From Carnobacterium_B sp040274945 (GTDB lineage Bacteria > Bacillota > Bacilli > Lactobacillales > Carnobacteriaceae): 64,000 bases of DNA. The position numbers and the translations under genes are program-made. Below are positions 17,815 to 26,044 of the stretch, one piece after another (the first letter of the stretch is position 1; every line of letters begins with the position of its first letter). Under the pieces are notes generated by a model. That model did no database searches. It was not told where the DNA came from and was given only the letters and a program-made list of their open reading frames with translations. Location: positions 186,001 to 250,000 of the forward strand of contig NZ_JBEMAR010000002.1 of the NCBI RefSeq assembly GCF_040274945.1, in the 5' to 3' direction.

Positions 17815-19179
17815 ATGTCATTAAAAGAGATTATTACCGACTCAACCCGTGTTTTTGAAGGGAAAGAAGTTCCTGAAAAATATTTGTTTGATGAATATGT
17901 AGGTCATGCTGAGAGCGTTTATGGCGTTGCATTACCCAAAACAAAATCTGAGGTTATTGCGTTAGTTAAATTTGCTAATCAAGAAAATCTTTCCATTATT
18001 GCTCGCGGAGCAGGTACAGGGTTATCTGGTGCAACGGCTCCAGTTCAAAATGAATTGATTATTGACTTACACCTAATGAACCAAATCATCGATTTAGATT
18101 TAGAAACATTGACCTTAACGGTTGAACCAGGTGTGTTGCTTCATGAGATCCAAGAGTTCGTTGAAAGTAAAGGTTTCTTCTACCCACCTGATCCTGGCTC
18201 AAAAAATTCTTCTATTGGTGGGAATATTGCTACAAATGCTGGTGGCATGCGCGCAGTTAAATATGGCGTAACAAGAGATTACGTTCGTCAATTGGATGTC
18301 GTTTTAGCAACTGGTGAAGAATTGACTTTAGGTAGTGTAAATATCAAAAATAGTTCTGGTTATGATTTAAAAGATTTATTTATTGGATCTGAAGGAACAC
18401 TTGGAATTACTACTCAAATCAAGTTAAAAGTCATTCCATTGCCCAAAGCTAGTTTATCTCTTATTGTCGCTTTTCCTACTCTTAAAGAGTCGACAGATGC
18501 TGTTTTATCTATTTTGCAAAATGGAGTTGATCCAACTGCTCTTGAATTTTTTGAAAGAGAAACGATCCACTTGAGTGAAAAAGAAAATGGTGTTCTTTTT
18601 CCTAGTCAACAAGGAGAATCGTATCTTTTAACGACATTAGATGGCGACAGCATAGAGGCAATTATGAATCGTGTTCAATTGCTTGAAAAAAGTGTTCAGC
18701 CTCATAATGTTTTAGAAATCGTTATTCTAGACACACCTGAACTAGAGAAAACGGCATGGGCATTACGTGATTCTTTGTTAACTGCAGTTGTAAATTACAC
18801 TGAACAAGTAACGATGGATGAAACTGTTCCTATTAATCAACTTTCTGTACTTTACCAATACACAAAACAATTAGAAGCTGAAAGTGGTCTAAGCATGATT
18901 AGTTTTGGACATGCTGGAGATGGAAATCTTCACACTTGTGTTGCTCGTGGAACGATAGAAGATCAACAAGAGTGGGAAACAAAACGTGATGACGTGTTGA
19001 CAAAAATGTACGCAAAAATTAAAGAGCTTGGTGGACTCCCTTCTGCAGAACATGGTATCGGAATTATCAAAAAACCTTATCTTGCTAAAATGACTGATCC
19101 AAATTATTTATCTTACATGCGTAAAATTAAACAAGTTTTTGATCCAGACGGTCGTTTGAATCCAACAAAAGTGATGTAA
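17815..19179 (+). CDS. FAD-linked oxidase, GlcD family (glycolate/D-lactate)
   Basis: 454 residues starting at ATG 17815 after AAAGGAGA. The earlier in-frame ATG at 17761 has no ribosome site. The N-terminal PCMH-type FAD domain (about 40-215) contains ARGAGTGLSGATAPV and DPGSKNSSIGGNIATNAGG. The C-terminal FAD-oxidase domain ends with FGHAGDGNLHTCV and EHGIGIIKKPYL, the family's catalytic His/Glu region. Such proteins oxidise D-2-hydroxyacids such as glycolate or D-lactate. The GlcE and GlcF partners are absent, so the electron acceptor is unknown. Its place before the glycine cleavage operon makes a glycolate-to-glyoxylate role attractive but unproven. Confidence 0.85.
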   Translation: MSLKEIITDSTRVFEGKEVPEKYLFDEYVGHAESVYGVALPKTKSEVIALVKFANQENLSIIARGAGTGLSGATAPVQNELIIDLHLMNQIIDLDLETLTLTVEPGVLLHEIQEFVESKGFFYPPDPGSKNSSIGGNIATNAGGMRAVKYGVTRDYVRQLDVVLATGEELTLGSVNIKNSSGYDLKDLFIGSEGTLGITTQIKLKVIPLPKASLSLIVAFPTLKESTDAVLSILQNGVDPTALEFFERETIHLSEKENGVLFPSQQGESYLLTTLDGDSIEAIMNRVQLLEKSVQPHNVLEIVILDTPELEKTAWALRDSLLTAVVNYTEQVTMDETVPINQLSVLYQYTKQLEAESGLSMISFGHAGDGNLHTCVARGTIEDQQEWETKRDDVLTKMYAKIKELGGLPSAEHGIGIIKKPYLAKMTDPNYLSYMRKIKQVFDPDGRLNPTKVM

Positions 19180-19247
19180 AATCGTAATAGTATAAAAAGT
19201 AGTTAAATCCGTATAGCTTTAGACCATTATGTTTGGTTTTAAAACAA

Positions 19248-19285
19248 AACAACCCAACTTCGTAAAATTACGAGGTTGGGTTGTT
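19248..19285. terminator. Bidirectional terminator, GlcD gene / gcv operon
   Basis: AACAACCCAAC and its complement pair around a CGTA...TACG inner stem between converging genes. Confidence 0.85.
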
Positions 19286-19293
19286 CTTTCATT

Positions 19294-20754
19294 CTATTCC
19301 TTTGAGTACTTAACAATGAGCTGTCTTGCAGCTTTCACTTCATCTAACCGTTTTACAACGGTTGTATGTGGTGCTGTTAACACTAATTCTGGTGTTTCTT
19401 CAACTTCTTTAGCAATTTGAATCAGTGCCTCTGCAAATGTATCCAACGTCTCTTTTGTTTCCGTCTCCGTTGGTTCAATCATTAATGCTTCTTCCACAAT
19501 TAAAGGGAAATAAACTGTTGGAGCGTAATACCCAAAATCGAGAATCCGTTTTGCAATACTAGTCGTTGGAACCCCAAGTTTTTTCTGTCTTGACCCGGAT
19601 AAAACAAATTCATGCTTGCTGTATTGAGTATAAGGTGTATCGTAATAAGGCTCTAATTTCTTACGTAAATAATTGGCATGCAATACGGCACTTTCGGATA
19701 CTTGTCTTAATCCTTCAGGCCCCATTGTGCGTATATACGTATACGCACGAACATTGACCCCAAAATTTCCATAATAGCCTTTTACTCGACCAATAGAATC
19801 AGGGTAGTCCGTATTTAGGATGTACTGGCCTTCATGTTTTTCAATTCGTGGGACAGGTAAATAAGGAATTAAGAATTCTTTGACTCCTACTGGACCAGAA
19901 CCAGGACCTCCTCCACCATGTGGAGTACTAAAAGATTTATGTAGATTCAAATGAACGATATCAAAACCCATCATTCCTGGAGTTGTCTGACCTAAAATAG
20001 CATTCAAATTTGCTCCATCATAATAAACAAGTCCACCTGCTTGATGAACAATTTCAGCCATCTCTATAATATCTTTTTCAAAGATACCTAGGGTATTCGG
20101 ATTGGTCAACATCAAACCAGCAGTATCGTCGCCAACTTGTTTCTTTAATGCAACTAAATCCACTGTTCCATTTGAATTAGAAGGAATTTCTACAACATCA
20201 AAACCGGCAGCATGAGCACTAGCAGGATTTGTCCCATGAGCAGAATCTGGAACTAAAACCTTCGTTCTAGTTGCTCCATCACCATTTTTAGAATGATAGC
20301 CCTTCATCATCATTAACCCCGTCCATTCCCCTTGAGCACCAGCTGCTGGTTGCAAAGTAATGGCATCCATGCCGGATATAACTTGCAGATCTTCTTGTAA
20401 CTCATAAAGTAATTGAAAAGCTCCTTGAACTGTTTCAATTGGTTGAAATGGATGGACTGCTGCGAATCCGTCATAACGAGCGACATCTTCATTAATTTTT
20501 GGATTGTATTTCATCGTACATGAACCCAGTGGGTAAAAGCCATTATCCACGCCAAAATTTTTCGTTGATAAAGAAGTATAATGCCTCATCAATTGAGGTT
20601 CTGATACTTCTGGCAATTCGGCTGGCTCTTGGCGAATCAAGTGTTCTGGAAACTTAGCCATCAAATCAACTGAAGGAACATCACTTTCGGGAAGGCTAAA
20701 AGCAGTACGTCCGGGTTGACTTATTTCAAAAATCAATTCATTGTATTCCGTCAT
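19294..20754 (-). CDS. gcvPB: Glycine dehydrogenase (decarboxylating) subunit 2
   Basis: 486-residue C-terminal half of the split P-protein. With GcvPA and PLP it decarboxylates glycine and passes aminomethyl to lipoyl-GcvH. The PLP-lysine segment HLNLHKSFSTPHGGGGPGSGPVGV lies near residue 270. DSAHGTNPASAHAAG and the glycine-rich loops are intact. Its ATG overlaps the gcvPA stop by 4 bp (ATGA). It is the last gene of gcvT-H-PA-PB. Confidence 0.97.
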   Translation of the reverse strand: MTEYNELIFEISQPGRTAFSLPESDVPSVDLMAKFPEHLIRQEPAELPEVSEPQLMRHYTSLSTKNFGVDNGFYPLGSCTMKYNPKINEDVARYDGFAAVHPFQPIETVQGAFQLLYELQEDLQVISGMDAITLQPAAGAQGEWTGLMMMKGYHSKNGDGATRTKVLVPDSAHGTNPASAHAAGFDVVEIPSNSNGTVDLVALKKQVGDDTAGLMLTNPNTLGIFEKDIIEMAEIVHQAGGLVYYDGANLNAILGQTTPGMMGFDIVHLNLHKSFSTPHGGGGPGSGPVGVKEFLIPYLPVPRIEKHEGQYILNTDYPDSIGRVKGYYGNFGVNVRAYTYIRTMGPEGLRQVSESAVLHANYLRKKLEPYYDTPYTQYSKHEFVLSGSRQKKLGVPTTSIAKRILDFGYYAPTVYFPLIVEEALMIEPTETETKETLDTFAEALIQIAKEVEETPELVLTAPHTTVVKRLDEVKAARQLIVKYSKE

Positions 20755-22097
20755 TTAGTCATCCCCTCCAGTGCTTCAATAAATTGATCGATTTCTTCTT
20801 TTGTACGTTGCTCCGTAACAGCTATTAAGACTTCATTCTCCAAGCCATAATCAGGCTCTAAATCATATCCTCCAATAAATCCTTTTTGAAGTAATTCCTG
20901 ATTGATTGTTCCGACTGGTTTATTCAGCTGAAGAATAAATTCATTGAAAAAGGCTGCTTTATTCTTTATTGAGAAACCTTTACTCTCCAATTGTTTCGCC
21001 ATGTAAGCTGCTTTTTCAATATTGAGTTGAGCCATCTTCTGTAAGCCTTCTTTACCTAAAGCAGACATAAAAACAGATGACGCTAAAGCATTTAATGCTT
21101 GGTTTGAACTCATATAGGAAGTCGCTTTTTCACGACGTATATGCTGTTCACGTGCTTGAAGTGTTAGAACAAATCCGCGCTTCCCTTCAGTATCCGTAGT
21201 TTGACCAACGATACGTCCAGGGATCTTACGCATATGTTTCTTCTTAACTGCAAAATAACCGCAGTGGGGTCCGCCAAAGTTCATGGCTAATCCCATGGGT
21301 TGCATGTCCCCCACAACAATATCCGCTCCTAGCTTACCAGGTGGTTCTAGTAAGGCTAGAGCTAAAGGATTTGCCATAACAATAAGCAAAGCTTTTTTGG
21401 CTGCTGCCACTTCTTTAATTGCCGTCAAATCCTCAACTGAACCAAAAAAATTAGGGTATTGGACCACAACCGCTGCTGTTTCATGATCTAATTGTTCTGC
21501 TAACAAAGATAAATTAGTACTGTCATTAAGTAAATCAATCTCTTCAACTTGGTATTCTTGCCCCTTTGCAACAGTTTGCAAAACTTCTCTTCCTTGTGGA
21601 TGAACAGCTTTAGAGATAAGAATTTTAGAACGCTTTGTGGCTCCAATAGCTAAAGTAGCAGCTTCACCAAGTGAAGTGAATCCATCATACAGTGAAGAAT
21701 TGGCTGCATCCATACCGGTCAATTCGCACACCATTGATTGAAATTCAAATAATGCTTGCAGTTCTCCTTGGCTAGCTTCTGCTTGATAAGGCGTGTAGGC
21801 CGTATAAAATTCGGAACGAGAAATCACATGGTCTACTACACTTGGAATGTAATGGTCATATGTTCCTGCTCCTAAAAAGAGGCTGTATTCATGTGCAGTA
21901 GCATTTTTAGCTGCTAAATACCTCATTTTTTTTGTTAGCCCCGATTCATGAAGAGCAGATGGAATGGCTAAACCTTCGTTTAAGGTGATGTGTGCTGGAA
22001 TATCTGAAAATAATTCTTCAACTGACTCAATCCCTAAAAAGTCTAACATATCTTTTTGATCTTGTGCAGTATCAGGCAGGTATCTAAATTCATTCAA
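20751..22097 (-). CDS. gcvPA: Glycine dehydrogenase (decarboxylating) subunit 1
   Basis: 448-residue N-terminal half of the P-protein. The start is TTG at 22097, with GAGGAGG upstream and only 4 nt after gcvH. The longer reading (MLQNWQLKRRHKR) overlaps gcvH and carries the ribosome site. Motifs include FLGAGTYDHYIPSVV, ASLYDG-like NSSLYDGFTSLGEA and GGPHCGYFAVKKKHMRKIPGRIVG. Normal family length supports the TTG start. Confidence 0.96.
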   Translation of the reverse strand: MNEFRYLPDTAQDQKDMLDFLGIESVEELFSDIPAHITLNEGLAIPSALHESGLTKKMRYLAAKNATAHEYSLFLGAGTYDHYIPSVVDHVISRSEFYTAYTPYQAEASQGELQALFEFQSMVCELTGMDAANSSLYDGFTSLGEAATLAIGATKRSKILISKAVHPQGREVLQTVAKGQEYQVEEIDLLNDSTNLSLLAEQLDHETAAVVVQYPNFFGSVEDLTAIKEVAAAKKALLIVMANPLALALLEPPGKLGADIVVGDMQPMGLAMNFGGPHCGYFAVKKKHMRKIPGRIVGQTTDTEGKRGFVLTLQAREQHIRREKATSYMSSNQALNALASSVFMSALGKEGLQKMAQLNIEKAAYMAKQLESKGFSIKNKAAFFNEFILQLNKPVGTINQELLQKGFIGGYDLEPDYGLENEVLIAVTEQRTKEEIDQFIEALEGMTK

Positions 22098-22101
22098 TCG
22101 C

Positions 22102-22500
22102 TTATGCCTCCTCTTCAACTGCCAGTTCTGCAACATAGGCTTGGTAATTTTCTTCGTTTAATAATCCTTCTAATTCAATAGGATTTTCTAATTGGATTTC
22201 AGCAAACCAACCTTCTTCAAAAGGAGAAGCATTCACTAATTCTGGAGCATCTTCTAATTCTTCGTTAACTGCTAGAATGATTCCTGTGACCGGCGCAAAA
22301 ATCTCTGAAGCCGATTTGATGGATTCTACCGTACCCATTTCACTACCAATAGAGACTTCTGCATCCACTTCTGGTACTTCTACATAGACAACGTCTCCCA
22401 GTTGTTTAACCGCATAATCTGTAATCCCAACACGTACTGCATCTTCCCCTAATGGTAATATCCATTCATGTTCCTTGCTGTATAATCTATCCTCTGTCAT
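22102..22500 (-). CDS. gcvH: Glycine cleavage system H protein
   Basis: 132 residues. It is the lipoyl carrier that shuttles the aminomethyl group between the P-, T- and L-proteins. The lipoylated lysine is in GTVESIKSASEIFAPVTG (about residue 65). The N-terminal EHEWILPLGEDAVRVGITDYA is typical. AAAAGGAG precedes the ATG. It is the second gene of the operon. A dihydrolipoamide dehydrogenase (L-protein) is not encoded here and must come from elsewhere. Confidence 0.97.
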   Translation of the reverse strand: MTEDRLYSKEHEWILPLGEDAVRVGITDYAVKQLGDVVYVEVPEVDAEVSIGSEMGTVESIKSASEIFAPVTGIILAVNEELEDAPELVNASPFEEGWFAEIQLENPIELEGLLNEENYQAYVAELAVEEEA

Positions 22501-22531
22501 GATTAAAACACTCCTTTTCTTTCCTTCTTTT

Positions 22532-23644
22532 TTAATCGATTTCTCTTTTATAAAACGGTAGTTGCACGATTACAGCATCCACCAATTTATTACGAATCTC
22601 AATTTTCACTTTTGTCCCAATTTCATTGCCATTTGTAGACAATAAAGCTAATGCAATACTATTGCCAAGTGTTGGAGATTTTGTTCCTGAAGTGATTACC
22701 CCAATTTCCGAACCAGCTTCATTAAACACTTTGTATCCATGTCGTGCAATTCCTTTTCCAATGAGTTCCAGACCTGTTATTTTTTTATCCACTCCATTTT
22801 TTAGTTGCGCTGTTAAAGCAGCCTTACCAATAAAATCAGCTTCCTTTTTAGTCTTAACAGCAAATTCAATTCCTCCTTGAAGAGGGGAAATCTCATCTGA
22901 TAATTCATTTCCATATAAAGATAAACTCGCTTCTAAACGTAAAGTGTCACGAGCACCCAATCCGCAAATCTGTAAACCCTCTTCCATACCGGCTTCTACT
23001 ATAAGATGCCATAATTTCTCAGTTTCATCCGTTTCTAAGTACAGTTCAAAACCATCTTCTCCAGTGTACCCCGTGCGAGAAATCAGTACTGACGTAATAT
23101 CGTTTAAAGCAACATGCTGAAAAAAATGGAACGGTTTAAGTTTACTTAAATCATCATCTGCTAATTTTTGCAAAATTCTCTCAGCATATGGCCCTTGAAG
23201 TGCAATCAATCCAATATCCTCAGACCTATTTTCTAAAATAACGTCTTCGACTATTTCATTTTTCATCCATTGAAAAACTTTTTCGGTGTTCGAAGCATTA
23301 GGAGTTACTAAGTATCCTAGTTTATCTAATTTAAAAATAATCAAATCATCAATTGTACCACCATTTTCATAAACCATGGCGTTATATTGAGCTTTACCAA
23401 CAGTAAGTTTTGAGACATCATTCGTTAATATATGATTTAGAAACCCTTCGGAACCTGCTCCTTTTACAAGAATCTCTCCCATATGTGAGACATCAAATAA
23501 ACCAGCTTTTTCGCGTACACTTTTATGTTCATCTGCTATACTAGAAAATTGAATAGGTAAAGCCCAACCTCCAAAATCCATCAACTTGATATCATTCTCT
23601 TTATAATAATTGAATAAAGGTGTTCTTTTCAATTCTTTTCCCAT
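22532..23644 (-). CDS. gcvT: Glycine cleavage system T protein (aminomethyltransferase)
   Basis: 370 residues. It transfers the methylene group to tetrahydrofolate and releases ammonia. Motifs include FDVSHMGEI, the folate-binding DDLIIFKL region, SRTGYTGEDGFELY and GARDTLRLEASLSLYG. GAGGAGA precedes the ATG. First gene of the operon behind a sigma-A-like promoter. No glycine riboswitch is seen in the leader. Confidence 0.97.
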   Translation of the reverse strand: MGKELKRTPLFNYYKENDIKLMDFGGWALPIQFSSIADEHKSVREKAGLFDVSHMGEILVKGAGSEGFLNHILTNDVSKLTVGKAQYNAMVYENGGTIDDLIIFKLDKLGYLVTPNASNTEKVFQWMKNEIVEDVILENRSEDIGLIALQGPYAERILQKLADDDLSKLKPFHFFQHVALNDITSVLISRTGYTGEDGFELYLETDETEKLWHLIVEAGMEEGLQICGLGARDTLRLEASLSLYGNELSDEISPLQGGIEFAVKTKKEADFIGKAALTAQLKNGVDKKITGLELIGKGIARHGYKVFNEAGSEIGVITSGTKSPTLGNSIALALLSTNGNEIGTKVKIEIRNKLVDAVIVQLPFYKREID

Positions 23645-23727
23645 TTTATCTCCTCATTCTATCGTAATATGCCAAACTTCATTCTCTTGTCGTTCCTTTT
23701 TAACTGATTTATTAAATTAAATTTACC

Positions 23728-23756
23728 ATTTTAACGAACAATTTCATAGTCTACAA
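23728..23756 (-). promoter_or_regulatory. Promoter of the gcv operon
   Basis: On the minus strand TTGTAG (-35, 23751-23756) and TAAAAT (-10, 23728-23733) are 17 nt apart, about 84 bp before the gcvT ATG. Confidence 0.6.
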
Positions 23757-23844
23757 TCAAAATTGTTAAGAATAAATTTTTATTCATCTATTTAACTGTA
23801 GGCAAAATGATTGCTTTTTAAGAGCATTTCACTTAAGCTTTTGA

Positions 23845-23873
23845 TTGAAAACGTTTACGTATATTGATATAGT
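23845..23873 (+). promoter_or_regulatory. Promoter of the spx-type gene with embedded cre site
   Basis: TTGAAA (23845-23850) and TATAGT (23868-23873) are 17 nt apart. A cre-like sequence TGAAAACGTTTACG (23846-23859) overlaps the -35 box and spacer and differs from the CcpA consensus at one or two positions. CcpA binding here would repress. Confidence 0.6.
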
Positions 23874-23911
23874 ATACTACTATTCAATGAAATTGAGAAG
23901 GAGGGTTACAC

Positions 23912-24316
23912 ATGATTACGTTATATTCATCTGCTAGTTGTACCTCTTGTCGCAAAGCCCGATCATGGTTAGAAGAACATGACATTCCATTTACTGAAAA
24001 GAATGTATTCACTGAAAAAATAACGGATGAGGAATTGAGAGCTATTTTGCAACTAACGGAAAATGGAACAAATGAAATCATCTCGCAACGTTCTCAAGCT
24101 TTAAGAGAGTTGGATATCAACATAGAAGAAATGCCTTTAGGAAGAGTGCTAAAACTCATTCAGCAACATCCAGGTATTATGCGTCGTCCTATTCTTGTCG
24201 ATAATAAACGGTTACTCGTCGGTTATAACGAAGAAGACATCCGTTGCTTTTTGCCAAGGGAAATCAGAAAAATTGAACTATCAAAATTACACGATCAATT
24301 ACCGGTTAATTTCTAA
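23912..24316 (+). CDS. spx: Spx/ArsC family redox regulator
   Basis: 134 residues of the Spx branch of the ArsC family. The N-terminal redox motif CTSC (residues 10-13 in SASCTSCRKARSWLEEHDIPF) and the RRPI segment in the C-terminal half needed for contact with the RNA polymerase alpha CTD are both present. The ending GYNEEDIRCFLPREIR is also typical. Spx proteins bind RNA polymerase under disulfide stress and redirect transcription to thiol genes. Firmicutes often carry several paralogues, so this may be a secondary one. The neighbouring RclA-type gene supports an oxidative-stress setting. AAGGAGGG precedes the ATG. Confidence 0.88.
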   Translation: MITLYSSASCTSCRKARSWLEEHDIPFTEKNVFTEKITDEELRAILQLTENGTNEIISQRSQALRELDINIEEMPLGRVLKLIQQHPGIMRRPILVDNKRLLVGYNEEDIRCFLPREIRKIELSKLHDQLPVNF

Positions 24317-24321
24317 TGACC

Positions 24322-24353
24322 ATAAACCAAATCATTAACATGATTTGGTTTAT
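24322..24353 (+). terminator. Terminator of the spx-type gene
   Basis: ATAAACCAAATCA and its complement form a 13-bp stem with a 6-nt loop, 5 bp after the stop codon. Confidence 0.75.
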
Positions 24354-24363
24354 TAGTTCTCTT

Positions 24364-24404
24364 AGTGGGTAAGTTTATGCGTAAATTCGCATAACTTACC
24401 CACT
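24364..24404 (+). terminator. Second hairpin/terminator between spx and rclA
   Basis: AGTGGGTAAGTT-ATGCG pairs with CGCAT-AACTTACCCACT, one bulged base, followed by TTTTT. It is a very stable second stop after the first spx terminator. Confidence 0.75.
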
Positions 24405-24476
24405 TTTTCTGTTTCTTGGACAGATTTTTTTTTACATGGTTAGTTATCCAAGAGAAATTTAGCGAATTTTATAGAT

Positions 24477-24517
24477 AAAAAAATCTCTTCACTATTTAAA
24501 GTGAAAAGAATTTTTTT
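24477..24517 (-). terminator. Terminator of the rclA-type gene
   Basis: A stem with CTTCAC/GTGAAAAG core between A- and T-runs, directly after the stop codon on the minus strand. Confidence 0.75.
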
Positions 24518-24519
24518 AT

Positions 24520-25842
24520 TTAAAGATCAAATAGGGTATTAAAAATCTCAGTCATAACAGGATGGGTAACAACTTGATCTCTCAAATAAGTGTAAGGAAT
24601 ACGATTATCCATTGCCATCTTAACTTGATTGACCAATTCATGCGCTTGATCACCGAAAAGAGTGACTCCTAAAATCTCATCTGTTTCTTTATTGACAACA
24701 GCTTTATACAACCCTCTAGTATCATTAATAACATCTGAGCGAGTTGTTCCGCTAACGGGAGCAGTGTTGGTAATCACTTGATACCCTTGATCTTTTGCTT
24801 CTGTTTCAGTTAAACCAACTCGAGCAAATGAGGGTTCCATAAAAATGGAATAAGGAACATGTTGGCGCTCAGAGCGTTTCCGGTTGCCTTTGTCTAGTAC
24901 ATAATCAGCAATGAGTTTCGCATCATTAATGGTGATGTACGTAAACTGATAGCCTCCTTTAACGTCTCCTAAAGCAAAAACGTGCTCTACGGCGGTTTCT
25001 AAATAGTCGTTCACTTCAATTCCGCCTTTTTCATCAATGACAATATTTGTATCATCCAGATTTAAATAAGCAGTATTGGGTTTGCGACCGGTAGCAACTA
25101 AAACAGCATCAAATAAAAATTCCTTATTGTCCTCTGTTTCAAGCTTAACTTGTTCATTTTCATTTGAGATTTTGTTTACTCTTGCGTTTAGTTGGATATC
25201 AATCGATTTATCTGTCATAACTTTTTGGACGGCTTCTGCTACTTCACGTTCTTCTTTTGGCATGAATTGTTCGCCTGTTTCAAAAAGAGTTACTTTTGAG
25301 CCAAACATTTCATAGATAGAAGCGAACTCTAAACCGATATTCCCTGCTCCAATAATCCCTAATGATTTAGGCATTTCAGGTAACGATTGAAGTTCAGTGC
25401 TATTGTAGATTCCTTTTGTTTCTTTTAATCCTTCAATTGGCGGATAATTACTTTCTGAACCAGTATCGATGAAAATATATTCTGCTTCAAGCTCTTCCTT
25501 TTTATCGCCTAAATCAACAGTCACAACATGATTCGATTTAAATGAGCCAGTTCCAGTGTATAAATCAACCTGTTCATTTTTTTGCATGCTTGTAAACTCT
25601 GTGTTTCGATTTCTTTGGGTCACTTCATTTTTTCGTTTTAATGCTGTAGCATAATCTTTTTGCTCCCTTGCATCATGTTCTAAAATTTTGGTAGGGATAC
25701 AGCCAATATTTACACAAGAGCCACCATACATCAATTCATTTTTCTCAATCAATGCTACTTTCCAATCGTTCGCTGTTAACTTAGTTGCCAAGGTACGAGC
25801 ACCTTGTCCAAATCCAATAATAATCGCATCATACTTTTTCAA
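24520..25842 (-). CDS. rclA: RclA-type flavoprotein disulfide reductase
   Basis: 440 residues, class I pyridine nucleotide-disulfide oxidoreductase. The FAD loop IIGFGQGARTLA, redox-active disulfide CVNIGC (near residues 43-48, in GGSCVNIGCIPTK), NAD(P)H loop IIGAGNIGLEFAS, second FAD motif FALGDVKGG and the C-terminal dimer interface THPVMTEIF are all present. It aligns along its length, from memory, with E. coli RclA (reactive chlorine resistance; reported hypothiocyanous acid reductase), including QFTYITINDAKLI and PYSIFMEPSFARVG. It is not a dihydrolipoamide or glutathione reductase: the C-terminal catalytic HxxxxE of those is missing. A palindrome overlaps its promoter. Confidence 0.85.
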   Translation of the reverse strand: MKKYDAIIIGFGQGARTLATKLTANDWKVALIEKNELMYGGSCVNIGCIPTKILEHDAREQKDYATALKRKNEVTQRNRNTEFTSMQKNEQVDLYTGTGSFKSNHVVTVDLGDKKEELEAEYIFIDTGSESNYPPIEGLKETKGIYNSTELQSLPEMPKSLGIIGAGNIGLEFASIYEMFGSKVTLFETGEQFMPKEEREVAEAVQKVMTDKSIDIQLNARVNKISNENEQVKLETEDNKEFLFDAVLVATGRKPNTAYLNLDDTNIVIDEKGGIEVNDYLETAVEHVFALGDVKGGYQFTYITINDAKLIADYVLDKGNRKRSERQHVPYSIFMEPSFARVGLTETEAKDQGYQVITNTAPVSGTTRSDVINDTRGLYKAVVNKETDEILGVTLFGDQAHELVNQVKMAMDNRIPYTYLRDQVVTHPVMTEIFNTLFDL

Positions 25843-25869
25843 AATAACACCGTTCCTTTCTAAACTTAG

Positions 25870-25892
25870 TTGTATTCGTTATCCTAATACAA
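25870..25892. promoter_or_regulatory. Operator-like palindrome at the rclA promoter
   Basis: TTGTATT-N9-AATACAA is a perfect 7+7 inverted repeat, 28 bp before the ATG and just downstream of a TATACT -10 box (25897-25902, minus strand). The position suits a repressor that senses the same stress. Confidence 0.45.
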
Positions 25893-26044
25893 ATTTAGTA
25901 TAACATTCTAGATGAAAAGTAAAAATTGATTAGCCTACAAAATCTACTCTATAAAAATAGTCGTACCTACTAAGATCATTACTGAAAGATAAAAGACATA
26001 CACCTTGATCCTGTTAAAGAAGGACAATGACAGATTTCTATCTA

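Noticed and set aside
23645..23911. Glycine riboswitch before gcvT
   Set aside because: The 5' leader is short and AT-rich, with none of the conserved glycine aptamer segments.
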